A stretch of 64,000 bases of DNA. Source: Hydractinia symbiolongicarpus. Lineage: Eukaryota; Cnidaria; Hydrozoa; Anthoathecata; Hydractiniidae. Shown here one piece after another: positions 12,936-23,830 of the stretch (within the stretch, counting starts at the first letter, position 1; each line of letters begins with the position of its first letter). The translations under genes and the position numbers were made by a program. The stretch lies in the NCBI RefSeq assembly GCF_029227915.1, contig NC_079887.1, positions 6,076,001 to 6,140,000 on the forward strand, given 5' to 3'. The notes below the pieces were generated by a model. It worked only from the letters and a program-made list of their open reading frames with translations. It was not told the DNA's origin and searched no databases.

Positions 12936-13813
12936 CTTGGAGTCCAATTGGCTTATTTATCACATTTATAAGGTCACAGTCCAGAATCAGTTCAATTAAG
13001 TCCCACAGTCAATCGTTTCACTGTTAAAAGAGATACAACTTAGTAATATCGGAACAAAATCACTAAATACATGTTGCTACGAATATGTGACGCAACCGTT
13101 GTAACTCAAACGGATTGACACCGTTAGAAAGTCAATGAAATGTAGTTTTTGAAACTCTTCTATTTCTTCAGCGCAAACGTACAGCTAGGATTGGTCCCAC
13201 AGTAAAAAATGACTTATTTATCTTAATTTTTTAATAAAGCGCTACCACAGCGCCCAGTGTAATCGCAGAGTTCCAGCAATCATGTCAAATTATGAAGAAT
13301 GTTATTCGTTGGTGTCCAATTGGCTTATTTATCACATTTATAAGGTCGCAGTCCAGAATCAGTTCAATTAAGTCCCACAGTCAATCGTTTCACTGTTAAA
13401 AGAGATACAACTTAGTAATATCGGAACAAAATCACTAAATACATGTTGCTACGAATATGTGACGCAACCGCTGTAACTCAAACGGATTTAAACCGCTAGA
13501 AAGTCAATGAAATGTACTCTTTGAAACTGTTCCTACTTATTCAGCGCGTGCTAAAGGTTAGGATTCGTCCCACAGTAAAAAATGACTTATTTATCTTAAT
13601 TTTTTAATAAAGCGCTACCACAGCGCCCAGTGTAATCGCTGAGTTCCAGCAATCATGTCAACTTAAAAAGAATGATATTTCTTGTGGTCCAGTTGGGTCA
13701 CTTATCACACTTATAAGGTCACAGTTCGAAGTTACTTCAATTTAGTGCCACAGTCGATTGTTTTAATGTTAAAAGAGATATAACTTTGTAATATCGAAAA
13801 AATAACACTAAAT

Positions 13814-13833
13814 ACATGTTGGTACGAATATGT
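13814..13833. other. Conserved 20-bp imperfect palindrome (example copy)
   Basis: The sequence is ACATGTTGGTACGAATATGT. Its reverse complement agrees at 16 of 20 positions: outer ACAT/ATGT, inner TT/AA, and the central GTAC are symmetric. Nearly every monomer has this block at the same place. Variants include GGGACG for GGTACG (e.g. 17,168; 24,213; 29,031), a GTGGGG form (e.g. 41,576; 43,437), and ATGATGG in region A. Conservation and dyad symmetry fit a binding site for a dimeric protein, but that is inference. It does not match the mammalian CENP-B box pattern. Confidence 0.75.
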
Positions 13834-13840
13834 GACGCAA

Positions 13841-13858
13841 CCGTTGTAACTCAAACGG
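13841..13858. other. CCGTT-8-AACGG inverted repeat (example copy)
   Basis: Five-base arms, CCGTT at 13,841-13,845 and AACGG at 13,854-13,858, flank GTAACTCA, 7 bases after the palindrome block. The pair is present in most monomers. Variation in the arms is mainly C/T or G/A: CCATT...AACGG (e.g. ~25,727), CCGTT...AATGG (e.g. ~25,350), and CCATT...AATGG (16,841-16,858), which restores pairing. These changes sit at CpG dinucleotides, so deamination or gene conversion could also produce them. Confidence 0.6.
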
Positions 13859-15519
13859 ATTGATACCGCCATGAAGTCGATTAAATGTAGTTTTTGTAAA
13901 TGTCTCTATTTCTATAGTGCGTGCTAACGGCCAGGATTGGTCCCACAGTAAGAAAGGACTCATTTATCTAATTTTTTAAATAAAGCGCTACCACAGAGTT
14001 AAGTGTACTCGCTGAATTCCAGCAATCATGTCAAAATAAGAAGAATGTTTTGCCTTAGAGTCCAATTGGCTCATTTATTGCATTTATAAGGTCACAGTCC
14101 AGAAATAGTTCAATTAAGTCCCGCAGTCAATCGTTTCACTGATGAAAACGATACAACTTAGTAATGTCGGAAAAAATCAATAAATACATGTTGGTACAAA
14201 TATGTGACGCAACCGTTTTAACTCAAACGGATTGACACTCTTACAAAGTCAATGAAATGTATTTTTTGAACCTGTCTCTATTTCTTCAGCGCGAACTAAC
14301 GGTTAGGATTGGTCCCACGGTAAAAAATAATTTATTTATCATAATTTTTAAATAAAACGCTACCACAGCGCCCAGTGTAATCGCTGAGTTCCAGCAATCA
14401 TGTCAAATTAAGAAGAATGTTATTTCTTGTAGTCAAACTGGCTCATTTATCACACTTATAAGGTCAAAGTCCAAAATCAGTTCAATTAAGTCCCACAGTC
14501 ATACGTTTCACTGTTAAAAGCGATATAACTTAGTAATATCGGAAAAATGTCACTAAATACATGTTGGTACGCATATGTGACGCAACCGTTGTAACTCAAA
14601 CGGATTGATACCGCCTAAAAATCAATGATATGTAGTTTTTGAGAATGTCTCTATTTCTTCAGCGCTTGCTACCGGCCAAGATTAGTGCCACAGTAAAAGA
14701 AGACTTATTTATCTAAATTATTAAATAAAGCGCTACCACAGAGCCTAGTGTACTTGCTGAATTCCAGCAATCATGGCGAATTAAGAAGGATGTTATTCCT
14801 TGGAGTCCAATTGGCTCATTTATCGCATTTACAAGGTCACAGTCCAGAATCAGTTCAATTAAGTCCCACAGTCAATCGTTTCACTGTTAAAAGCGATACA
14901 ACTTAGTAATATCGGAAAAAAATCACTAAATACATGTTGGTATGAATATGTAACGCAACCGTTGTAACTCAAACGGATTGATACCGCCATGAAGTCGATG
15001 AAATGTAGTTTTTGAGAACCTCTCTATTTCTTCAGTGCGTGCTAACGACCAGGATTGGTCCCACAGTAAGAAAAGACTTATTTATCTAATTTTTTAAACA
15101 AAGCGCTACCACAGAGTCTAGTGTACTCGCTGAATTCCAGCAACCATGTCAAATTAAGAAGAATGTTTTGCCTTAGAGTCCAATTGGCTCATTTATCGCA
15201 TTTATAAGGTCACAGTCCAGAAATAGTTCAATTAAGTCCCACAGTCAATCGTTTCACTGATGAAAACGATACAACTTAGTAATATCGGAAAAAATCAATA
15301 AATACATGTTGGTACGAATATGTGACACAACCGTTTTAACTCAAACGGACTGATACCGTTAGAAAGTCATTGAAATGTAGCTTGTGAAGCTGTCTCTATT
15401 TCTTCAGCGTGCCATAACAGCTAGGATTGGTCCCACAGTACAAAATGACTTACTTATCTAAAATTTTAAATAAAGCGCTACCACAGCGCCCAGTGCAATT
15501 GCTGTGTTCCGGCAATCAT

Positions 15520-17009
15520 GTCAAATTAAGAAGAAGAATATTTCTTGTGGTCCAGTTGGCTCACTTATCACATTTATAAGGTCACAGTCCAAAGTTACTT
15601 CAATTAAGTCTCAGAGTCAATCGTTTCACTGTTAAAAGCGATATAACTTAGTAACATCGGAAAAATGTCACTAAATACATTTTGGTAGGAATATGTGACG
15701 CAACCATTGTAACTCAAACGGATTGATACCGCCATAAATTCGATGAAATGTAGTTTTTGAGAATGTCTCTATTTCTTCAGTGCGTGCTAACTACCAGGAT
15801 TGGCGCCACAGTAAGAAAAGACTTACTTATCTAATTTTTTAAACAAAGTGCTACCACAGAGTCTAGTGTACTCGCTGAATTCCAGCAATCATGTCAAATT
15901 AAGAAGAATGTTTTGCCTTAGAATCCAATTGGCTTATCTATCGCATTTATAAGGTCACAGTCCAGAAATAGTTCAATTAAGTCCCACAGTCAATCGTTTC
16001 ACTGATGAAAACGATACAACTTAGTAATGTCGGAAAAAATCACTAAATACATGTTGGTACGAATATGTGACGCAACCATTGTAACTCAAACGGATTGATA
16101 CCGCCAAGAAGTCAATGAAATGTAGTTTTTGAAACTGTCTCTATTTCGTCAGCGCGAACTAACGGCTAGGATTGGTCCCACAGTAAAAAATGACTTATTT
16201 ATATTAATTTTTAAATACAACGCTACCACAGCGACCAGTGATATCGCTGAGTTCCGGCAATCATGTCAAATTAAGAAGAAAAATATTTCTTGGGGTCCAG
16301 TTGGCTCACTTATCACATTTATAAGGTCACAGTCCAAAGTTACTTCAATTAAATCTCAGAGTCAATCGTTTCACTGTTAAAAGCGATATAACTTAGTAAC
16401 ATCGGAAAAATGTCACTAAATACATGTTGGTACGAATATGTGACGCAACCATTGTCACTCAAACGGATTGATACCGCCATGAAGTCGATGAAATGTAGTT
16501 TTTGAGAATGTCTCCATTTCTTCAGTGCGTGCTAACTACCAGGATTGGTCCCACAGTAAGAAAAGACTTACTTATCTAATTTTTTAAACAAAGTGCTACC
16601 ACAGAGTCTAGTGTACTCGCTGAATTCCAGCAATCATGTCAAATTAAGAAGAATGTTTTGCCTTAGAATCCAATTGGCTTATTTATCGCATTTATAAGGT
16701 CACAGTCCAGAAATAGTTCAATTAAGTCCCACAGTCAATCGTTTCACTGATGAAAACGATACAACTTAGTAATGTCGGAAAAAATCACTAAATACATGTT
16801 GGTACGAATATGTGACGCAACCATTGTAACTCAAATGGATTGATACCGCCACGAAGTCAATGAAATGTAGTTTTTGAAACTGTCTCTATTTCTTCAGCGC
16901 GAACTAACGGCTACGATTGGTCCCACAGTAAAAAATGACTTATTTATATTAATTTTTAAATACAACGCTACCACAGCGACCAGTGTAATCGCTGAGTTCC
17001 AGCAATCAT
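15520..17009 (+). repeat. Two-monomer repeat, two copies of 745 bp
   Basis: Bases 15,520-16,264 and 16,265-17,009 match at an offset of 745 bp. Shared variants are GTAACATCGG, GCGTGCTAACTACCAGG, TGCCTTAGAATCCAATTGG, CAGAAATAGTTC and CTGATGAAAACG. One monomer of each pair is A-type (GCGTGCTAAC, AGAGTCTAG) and the other B-type (GCGAACTAACGG). The match ends near 17,010, where GGGGTCCAGTTGG is replaced by GTAGTCAAACTGG. Confidence 0.85.
16966..16978. other. CGCT-ACCAC-AGCG hairpin-like inverted repeat (example copy)
   Basis: Here four-base arms flank ACCAC. In monomers reading AGCGCTACCACAGCGCCC (e.g. 1,427-1,444) the arms extend to GCGCT/AGCGC. The second arm is broken in monomers of the other class, which read ACCACAGAGCC or ACCACAGAGACT (e.g. 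~3,987 and ~17,345). The monomers therefore fall into hairpin-intact and hairpin-broken sets. No function is shown. Confidence 0.55.
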
Positions 17010-17130
17010 GTCAAATTAAGAAGAATGTTATTTCTTGTAGTCAAACTGGCTCATTTATCACACTTATAAGGTCAAAGTCCAAAATCTGTTCAATTAAGTC
17101 CCACAGTCATACGTTTCACTGTTAAAAGCG
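17010..17130 (+). repeat. Part-monomer linking two dimer repeats
   Basis: Satellite sequence of B type (TTTCTTGTAGTCAAACTGG, AAAGTCCAAAATCTG, CAGTCATACGTTTCAC) between the two dimer arrays. It resembles 14,420-14,510 and 19,640-19,735. Nothing else is visible here. Confidence 0.75.
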
Positions 17131-18622
17131 ATGCAACCTAGTAATATCCGAAAACTATCGCTAAATACATGTTGGGACGAATATGTGACGCAACCGTTGT
17201 AACTCAAACGGATTCATACCGCCAGAAAGTCAATGAAATGTAGTTTTTGAGAATGTCTCTATTTCTTCAGTGCGTGCTAACGGCCAGGATTGGTCCCACA
17301 GAATAAAAAAGACTTATTTATCCAAATTTTTATATAAAGCGCTACCACAGAGACTAGTGTACTTGCTGAATTCCAGCAATCATGTCAAAGTAAGAAGAAT
17401 GTTTTGCCTTAGAGTCCAATTGGCTCATTTATCGCATTTATAAAGTCACAGTCCAGAAATAGTTTAATTAAGTCCCACAGTCAATCGTTTCACTGATGAA
17501 AACGATACAACTGAGTAATGTCAGAAAAAATCAATAAATACATGTTGGTACGAATATGTGACGCAACCATTGTAACTCAAACGGATTGACACCCTTGCAA
17601 AGTCAATGAAATGTATTTTTTGAACCTGTCTCTATTTCTTCAGCGCGAACTAACGGCTAGGATTGGTCCCACAGTAAAAAATAACTTATTTATCTTAATT
17701 TTTAAATAAAACGCTACCACAGCGCCCAGTGTAATCGCTGAGTTCCAGCAATGATGTCAAATTAAGAAGAATGCTGTTTCTTGTAGTCAAACTGGCTCAT
17801 TTATCACATTTATAAGGCCCAAGTTCAAAATCAGTTCAATTAAGCCCCACAGTCAAACGTTTCACTGTTAAAAGCGATGCAACCTTGTAATATCCGAAAA
17901 CTATCGCTAAATACATGTTGGGACGAATATGTGACGCAACCGTTGTAACTCAAACGGATTCATACCGCCAGAAAGTCAATGAAATGTAGTTTTTAAGAAT
18001 GTGTCTATTTCTTCAGTGCGTGCTAACGGCCAGGATTGGTCCCACAGAATAAAAAAGACTTATTTATCCAAATTTTTATATAAAGCGCTACCACAGAGAC
18101 TAGTGTACTTGCTGAATTCCAGCAATCATTTCAAAGTAAGAAGAATGTTTTGCCTTAGAGTCCAATTGGCTCATTTATCGCATTTATAAGGTCACAGTCC
18201 AGAAATAGTTTAATTAAGTCCCACAGTCAATCGTTTCACTGATGAAAACGATACAACTGAGTAATGTCGGAAAAAATCAATAAATACATGTTGGTACGAA
18301 TATGTGACGCAACCATTGTAACTCAAACGGATTGACACCCTTGCAAAGTCAATGAAATGTATTTTTTGAATCTGTCTCTATTTCTTCAGCGCGAACTAAC
18401 GGCTAGGATTGGTCCCACAGTAAAAAATAACTTATTTATCTTAATTTTTAAATAAAACGCTACCACAGCGCCCAGTGTAATCGCTGAGTTCCAGCAATGA
18501 TGTCAAATTAAGAAGAATGCTGTTTCTTGTAGTCAAACTGGCTCATTTATCACATTTATAAGGCCCAAGTTCAAAATCAGTTCAATTAAGCCCCACAGTC
18601 AAACGTTTCACTGTTAAAAGCG
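17131..18622 (+). repeat. Two-monomer repeat, two copies of 746 bp
   Basis: Bases 17,131-17,876 and 17,877-18,622 are near-identical. Shared rare variants are CATGTTGGGACG, CCACAGAATAAAAAAGAC, TTTTTATATAAAGCG, GACACCCTTGCAAAG, GAATGCTGTTTCTTG and AAGCCCCACAG. A few point differences are visible (e.g. CTTGTAATATCC near 17,883; GAATCTGTC near 18,368). It is a separate dimer event from the one at 15,520, though both pair an A-type with a B-type monomer. Confidence 0.88.
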
Positions 18623-21600
18623 ACGCAACCTAGTAATATCCGAAAACTATCGCTAAATACATGTTGGTACGCATATGTGACGCAACCGTTGTAACTCAAA
18701 CGGACTGATACCGTTAGAAAGTCATTGAAATGCAGCTTGTGAAGCTGTCTATAGTTCTTTAGCGTGCGATAACGGCTAGGATTGGTCCAACAGTACAAAA
18801 TGACTTACTTATCTAAAATTTTAAATGAAGCGCTACCACAGCCGCCAGTGTAATCGCTGTGTTCCGGCAATCATGTCAAATTAAGAAGAAAAATATTTCT
18901 TGGGGTCCAGTTGGCTCACTTATCACATTTATAAGATCACAGTCCAAAGTTACTTCAATTAAGTCTCAGAGTCAATCGTTTCACTGTTAAAAGCGATATA
19001 ACTTAGTAACATCGGAAAAATATCACTAAATACATGTTGGTACGAATATGTGACGCAACCATTGTAACTCAAGCGCATTGATACCGCCATAAAGTCGATG
19101 AAATGTAGTTTTTGAGAATGTCTCTATTTCTTCAGTGCGTGCTAAGGACCAGGATTGAACCCACAGTAACAAAAGACTTATTTATCTAATTTTTTAAACA
19201 AAGTGCTACCACAGAGTCTAGTGTACTCGCTGAATTCCAGCAATCATGTCAACTTAAGAAGAATGTTTTGCCTTAGAATCCAATTGGCTTATTTATCGCA
19301 TTTATAAGGTCACAGTCCAGAAATAGTTCAATTAAGTCCCACAGTCAATCGTTTCACTGATGAAAACGATACAACTTAGTAATGTCGGTAAAAATCACTA
19401 ACTACATGTTGGTACGAATATGTGACGCAACCGTTGAAACTCAAACGGATTCACACCCTTACAAAGTCAATGAAATGTAGTTTTTGAAACTGTCTCTATT
19501 TCTTCAGCGCGAACTAACGGCTAGGATTGGTCCCACAGTAAAAAATGACTTATTTATATTAATTTTAAAATACAACGCTACCACAGCGCCCAGTGTAATC
19601 GCTGAGTTCCAGCAATCATGTCAAATTAAGAAGAATGTTATTTCTTGTAGTCAAACTGGCTCATTCATCACACTTATAAGGTCAAAGTCCAAAATCAGTT
19701 CAATTAAGTCCCACAGTCATACCTTTCACTGTTAAAAGCGATGCAACCTAGCAATATCCGAAAACTATCGCTAAATACATGTTGGGACGAATATGTGACG
19801 CAACCGTTGTAACTCAAACGGATTCATACCTCCAGAAAGTCAATGAAATGTAGTTTTTGAGAATGTCTCTATTTCTTCAGCGCGTGCTTACGGCCAGGAT
19901 TGGTCTTACAGAATAAAAAAGACTTATTTATCTAAATTTTTATATAAAGCGCCACCACAGAGACTAGTGTACTCGCTGAATTCCAGCAATCATGTCAACT
20001 TAAGAAGAATGTTTTGCCTTAGAATCCAATTGGCTTATTTATCGCATTTATAAGGTCACAGTCCAGAAATAGTTCAATTAAGTCCCACAGTCAATCGTTT
20101 CACTGATGAAAACGATACAACTTAGTAATGTCGGTAAAAATCACTAAATACATGTTGGTACGAATATGTGACGCAACCGTTGAAACTCAAACGGATTCAC
20201 ACCCTTATAAAGTCAATGAAATGTAGTTTTTGAAACTGTCTCTATTTCTTCAGCGCGAACTAACGGCTAGGATTGGTCCCACAGTAAAAAATGACTTATT
20301 TATATTAATTTTTAAATAAAACGCTATCACAGCGCTCAGTGTAATCGCTGAGTTCCGGCAATCATGTCAAATTAAGAAGAATAATATTTCTTGGGGTCCA
20401 GTTGGCTCACTTATCACATTTCTAGGGTCACAGTCCAAAGTTACTTCAATTAAGTCTCAGAGTCAATCGTTTCACTGTTAACAGCGATATAACTTAGTAA
20501 CAGCGGAAAAATATCACTAAATACATGTTGGTACGAATATGTGACGCAACCATTGTAACTCAAACGGATTGATACCGCCAAGAAGTCAATAAAACGTAGT
20601 TTTTGAAACTGTCTCTATTTCTTCAGCGCTAACTAACGGCTAGGATTGGTCACACAGTAAAAAATGACTTATTTATATTAATTTTAAAATACAACGCTAC
20701 CACAGCGCCCAGTGTAATCGCTGAGTTCCAGCAATCATGTCAAATTAAGAAGAATGTTATTTCTTGTAGTCAAACTGGCTCATTTATCACACTTATAAGG
20801 TCAAAGTCCAGAATTAGTTCAATTAAGTCCCACAGTCAATCGTTTCCCTGATAAAAGCGATAAAACTTAGTAATATCGGAAAAAATCACTAAATACATGT
20901 TGGTACGAATATGTGACGCAACCGTTGTAACTCAAACGGATTGACACCCTTACAAAGTCAATGAAATGTAGTTTTTGAAACTGTCTCTATTTCTTCAGCG
21001 CGAACTAACGGCTAGGATTGGTCCCACAGTAAAAAATAACTTCTTTATCTTAATTTTTAAATAAAACGCTACCACAGCGCTCATTGTAATCGCTGACTTC
21101 CAGAAATCATGTCAAATAAAAAGAATGCTATTTCTTGTAGTCATACTGGCTCATTTATCACATTTATAAGGTCAAAGTTCAAAATCAGTTCAATTAAGTC
21201 CCACAGTCAAACGTTTCACTGTTAAAAGCGACGCAACCTAGTGATATCCGAATACTATCACTAATTACATGTTGGTACGAATATGTGACGCAACCGTTGT
21301 AACTCAAATGGACTGATACCGTTAGAAAGTCATTGAAATGTAGCTTGTGAAGCTGTGTCTACTTCTTCAGCGTGCGATAACGGCTAGGATTGGTCCCACA
21401 GTACAAAATGACTTACTCATCTAAATTTTTTAATGAAGCGCCACCTCAGCGCCCAGTGTAATCGCTGAGTTCCGGCAATCATGTCAAATTAAGAAGAAGA
21501 ATATTTCTTGGGGTCCAGTTGGCTCACTTATCACATTTCTAGCGTCACAGTCCAAAGTTACTTCCATTAAGTCTCAGAGTCAATCGTTTCACTGTTAAAA

Positions 21601-22600
21601 GCGATATAACTTAGTAACATCGGAAAAATATCACTAAATACATGTTGGTACGAATATGTGACGCAACCGTTGAAACTCAAACGGATTCACACTCTTACAA
21701 AGTCAATGAAATGTAGTTTTTGAAACTGTCTCTATTTCTTCAGCGGGAACTAACGGCTAGGATTGGTCCCACAGTAAAAAATGACTTATTTATATTAATT
21801 TTTAAATAAAACGCTACCACAGCGCTCAGTGTAATCGCTGAGTTCCGGCAATCATGTCAAATTAAGAAGAATAATATTTCTTGGGGTCCAGTTGGCTCAC
21901 TTATCACATTTCTAGGGTCACAGTCCAAAGTTACTTCAATTAAGTCTCAGAGTCAATCGTTTCACTGTTAAAAGCGATATAACTTAGTAACAGCGGAAAA
22001 ATATCACTAAATACATGTTGGTACGAATATGTGACGCAACCATTGTAACTCAAACGGATTGATACCGCCAAGAAGTCAATGAAACTGTCTCTGTTTCTTC
22101 AGCGCGAACTAACGGCTAGGATTGGTCCCACAGTAAAAAATGACTTATTTATATTAATTTTAAATTTCAACGCTACCACAGCGCCCAGTGTAATCGCTGA
22201 GTTCCAGCAATCATGTCAAATTAAGAAGAATGTTATTTCTTGTAGTCAAACTGGCTCATTTATCACACTTATAAGGTCAAAGTCCAAAATCAATTCAATT
22301 AAGTCCCACAGTCATACGTTTCACTGTTAAAAGCGATGCAACCTAGGAATATCCGAAAACTATCGCTAAATACATGTTGGGACGAATATGTGACGCAACC
22401 GTTGTAACTCAAACGGATTCATACCTCCAGAAAGTCAATGAAATGTAGTTTTCGAGAATGTCTCTATTTCTTCAGCGCGTGCTAATGGCCAGGATTGGTC
22501 CCACAGAACAAAAAAGACTTATTTATCTAAATTTTAATATAAAGCGCTACCACAGAGACTAGTGTACTTGCTAAATTCCAGCAATCATGTCGAATTAAGA
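18623..22600 (+). repeat. Mixed satellite with 745-bp and 1490-bp repeats
   Basis: About 19,215-19,550 matches 19,960-20,295 (745-bp offset; AATGTCGGTAAAAATC, TTGAAACTCAAACGG). About 20,160-20,810 matches 21,650-22,285 (1490-bp offset, four monomers; ATAATATTTCTTGGGG, CATTTCTAGGGTC, AACAGCGGAAAAATATC). The monomer at about 22,079 has lost ~15 bp (GTCAATGAAACTGTC, where copies read GTCAATGAAATGTAG plus the T-tract). Monomers alternate between A and B classes, with an added GCTTGTGAAGCTGTC class near 18,732 and 21,345. Confidence 0.8.
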
Positions 22601-23733
22601 AGAATGTTATTCCTTGGAGTCCAATTGGCTTATTTATCACATTTATAAGGTCACAGTCCAGAATCAGTTCAATTAAGTCCCACAGTCAATCGTTTCCCTG
22701 ATAAAAGCGATACAACTTTGTAATATCGGAAAAAATCACTAAATACATGTTGGTACGAATATGTGAGGCAACCGTTGTAACTCAAACGGATTGACACCGT
22801 TAGAAAGTCAGTGAAATGTAGTTTTTGAACCTGTCTCTATTTCTTCAGCGCGAACTAACGGCTAGGATTGGTCCCACAGTAAAAAATAACTTATTTATCT
22901 TAATTTTTAAATAAAACGCTACCACAGCGCCCAGTGTAATTGCTGAGTTCCAGCAATGATGTTAAATTAAGAAGAATGCTATTTCTTGTAGTCAAACTGG
23001 CTGATTTATCACATTTATAAGGACCAAGTTCAAAATCAGTTTAATTAAGTCCCGCAGTCAAACTTTTCACTGTTAAAAGCGACGCCACCTAGTAATATCC
23101 GACTACTATCGCTAAATACATGTTGGTACGAATATGTGACGCAACCGTTGTAACTCAAACGGACTGATACCGTTAGAAAGTCATTGAAATGTAGCTTGTG
23201 AAGCTGTCTCTATTTCTTCAGCGCAAACGTACAGCTAGGATTGGTCCCACAGTAAAAAATGACTTATTTATCTAATTTTTTAAATAAAGCGCTAACACAG
23301 AGCCTAGTGTACTCGCTGAATTCTAGCAATCATGTCAAATTAAGAAGAATGTTTTGCCTTAGAGTCCAATTGGCTCATTTATCGCATTTATAAGGTCACA
23401 GTCCAGAATTAGTTCAATTAAGTCCCACAGTCAATCGTTTCCCTGATAAAAGCGATACAACTTAGTAATATCGGAAAAAATCACTAAATACATGTTGGTA
23501 CGAATATGTGACGCAACCGTTGTAACTCAAACGGATTGACACCCTTACAAAGTCAATGAAATGTAGTTTTTGAACCTGTCTCTATTTCTTCAGCGCGAAC
23601 TAACGGCTAGGATTGGTCCCACAGTAAAAAATAATTTATTTATCTTAATTTTTTAATAAAACGCTACCACAGAGCCCAGTGTAATGGCTGAGGTCCAGCA
23701 ATCACGTCAAATTAAGAAGAATGTTATTCCTTG

Positions 23734-23748
23734 GAGTCCAATTGGCTC
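23734..23748. other. CCAATTGG dyad in A-type monomers (example copy)
   Basis: GAG-T-CCAATTGG-CTC contains a perfect 8-bp palindrome at 23,738-23,745 with flanking GAG and CTC that pair apart from one extra T. It belongs to monomers carrying TTCCTTGGAGTCCAATTGG or TGCCTTAGAGTCCAATTGG. It is replaced by GTAGTCAAACTGG or GGGGTCCAGTTGG in other classes, so unlike the other dyads it is class-specific. Confidence 0.5.
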
Positions 23749-23800
23749 ATTTATCACATTTATAAGGTCACAGTTTCAGAATCAGTTCAATTAAGTCCGA

Positions 23801-23830
23801 CAGTCAATTTAGTCATATCGGAAAAAAAAT
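23801..23830 (+). repeat. Marker: ~24-bp net deletion subtype of region C
   Basis: CAGTCAAT is joined directly to TTAGTCATATCGG, losing about 26 bp (CGTTTC to ATACAA) that lie between them in other monomers. The upstream part reads GGTCACAGTTTCAGAATC, with one extra T, giving a net change of about -24. The same junction occurs near 23,808, 28,625, 30,836, 32,675, 35,632, 37,472 and 38,193 and nowhere else that I saw. One ancestral deletion spread by array turnover explains all seven. Confidence 0.85.

Larger units (their letters stand above)
12936..15519 (+). repeat. Diverged satellite monomers, no long clean repeat
   Basis: About seven monomers of normal length (marks near 13,070, 13,442, 13,815, 14,187, 14,560, 14,933 and 15,305). 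Neighbours share blocks but I saw no long near-identical pair. The 13,000-13,070 and 13,380-13,445 stretches are alike (AGAGATACAACTTAG, CATGTTGC), a local one-monomer similarity. The CAGAAATAGTTC / CTGATGAAAACG variant typical of the following dimers first appears near 14,100. Confidence 0.8.
16795..17167 (+). repeat. Representative single monomer (373 bp)
   Basis: One full unit, given as a reference for the internal layout. The palindrome block begins one base upstream (16,794-16,813). A CCATT/AATGG inverted repeat follows at about 16,841-16,858. A T-tract lies near 16,870, GCGCG near 16,897, TCCCACAGT at 16,921, and the A-tract and AATTTTTAAAT at about 16,930-16,961. The CGCT-ACCAC-AGCG hairpin is at 16,966-16,978. 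The type-B segment (TTTCTTGTAGTCAAACTGG) is near 17,031-17,050, and a second TCCCACAGT lies ~178 bp after the first. A hand count gives about 15 CpG, slightly above the ~12 expected from composition. All six frames contain stops at short intervals. Confidence 0.9.

Noticed and set aside
16921-17107. 372-bp monomer as an ancient dimer of two ~180-bp halves
   Set aside because: TCCCACAGT occurs twice ~178 bp apart and a few short words align, but the halves otherwise share too little to tell from chance by eye. A self-alignment of the consensus would decide.
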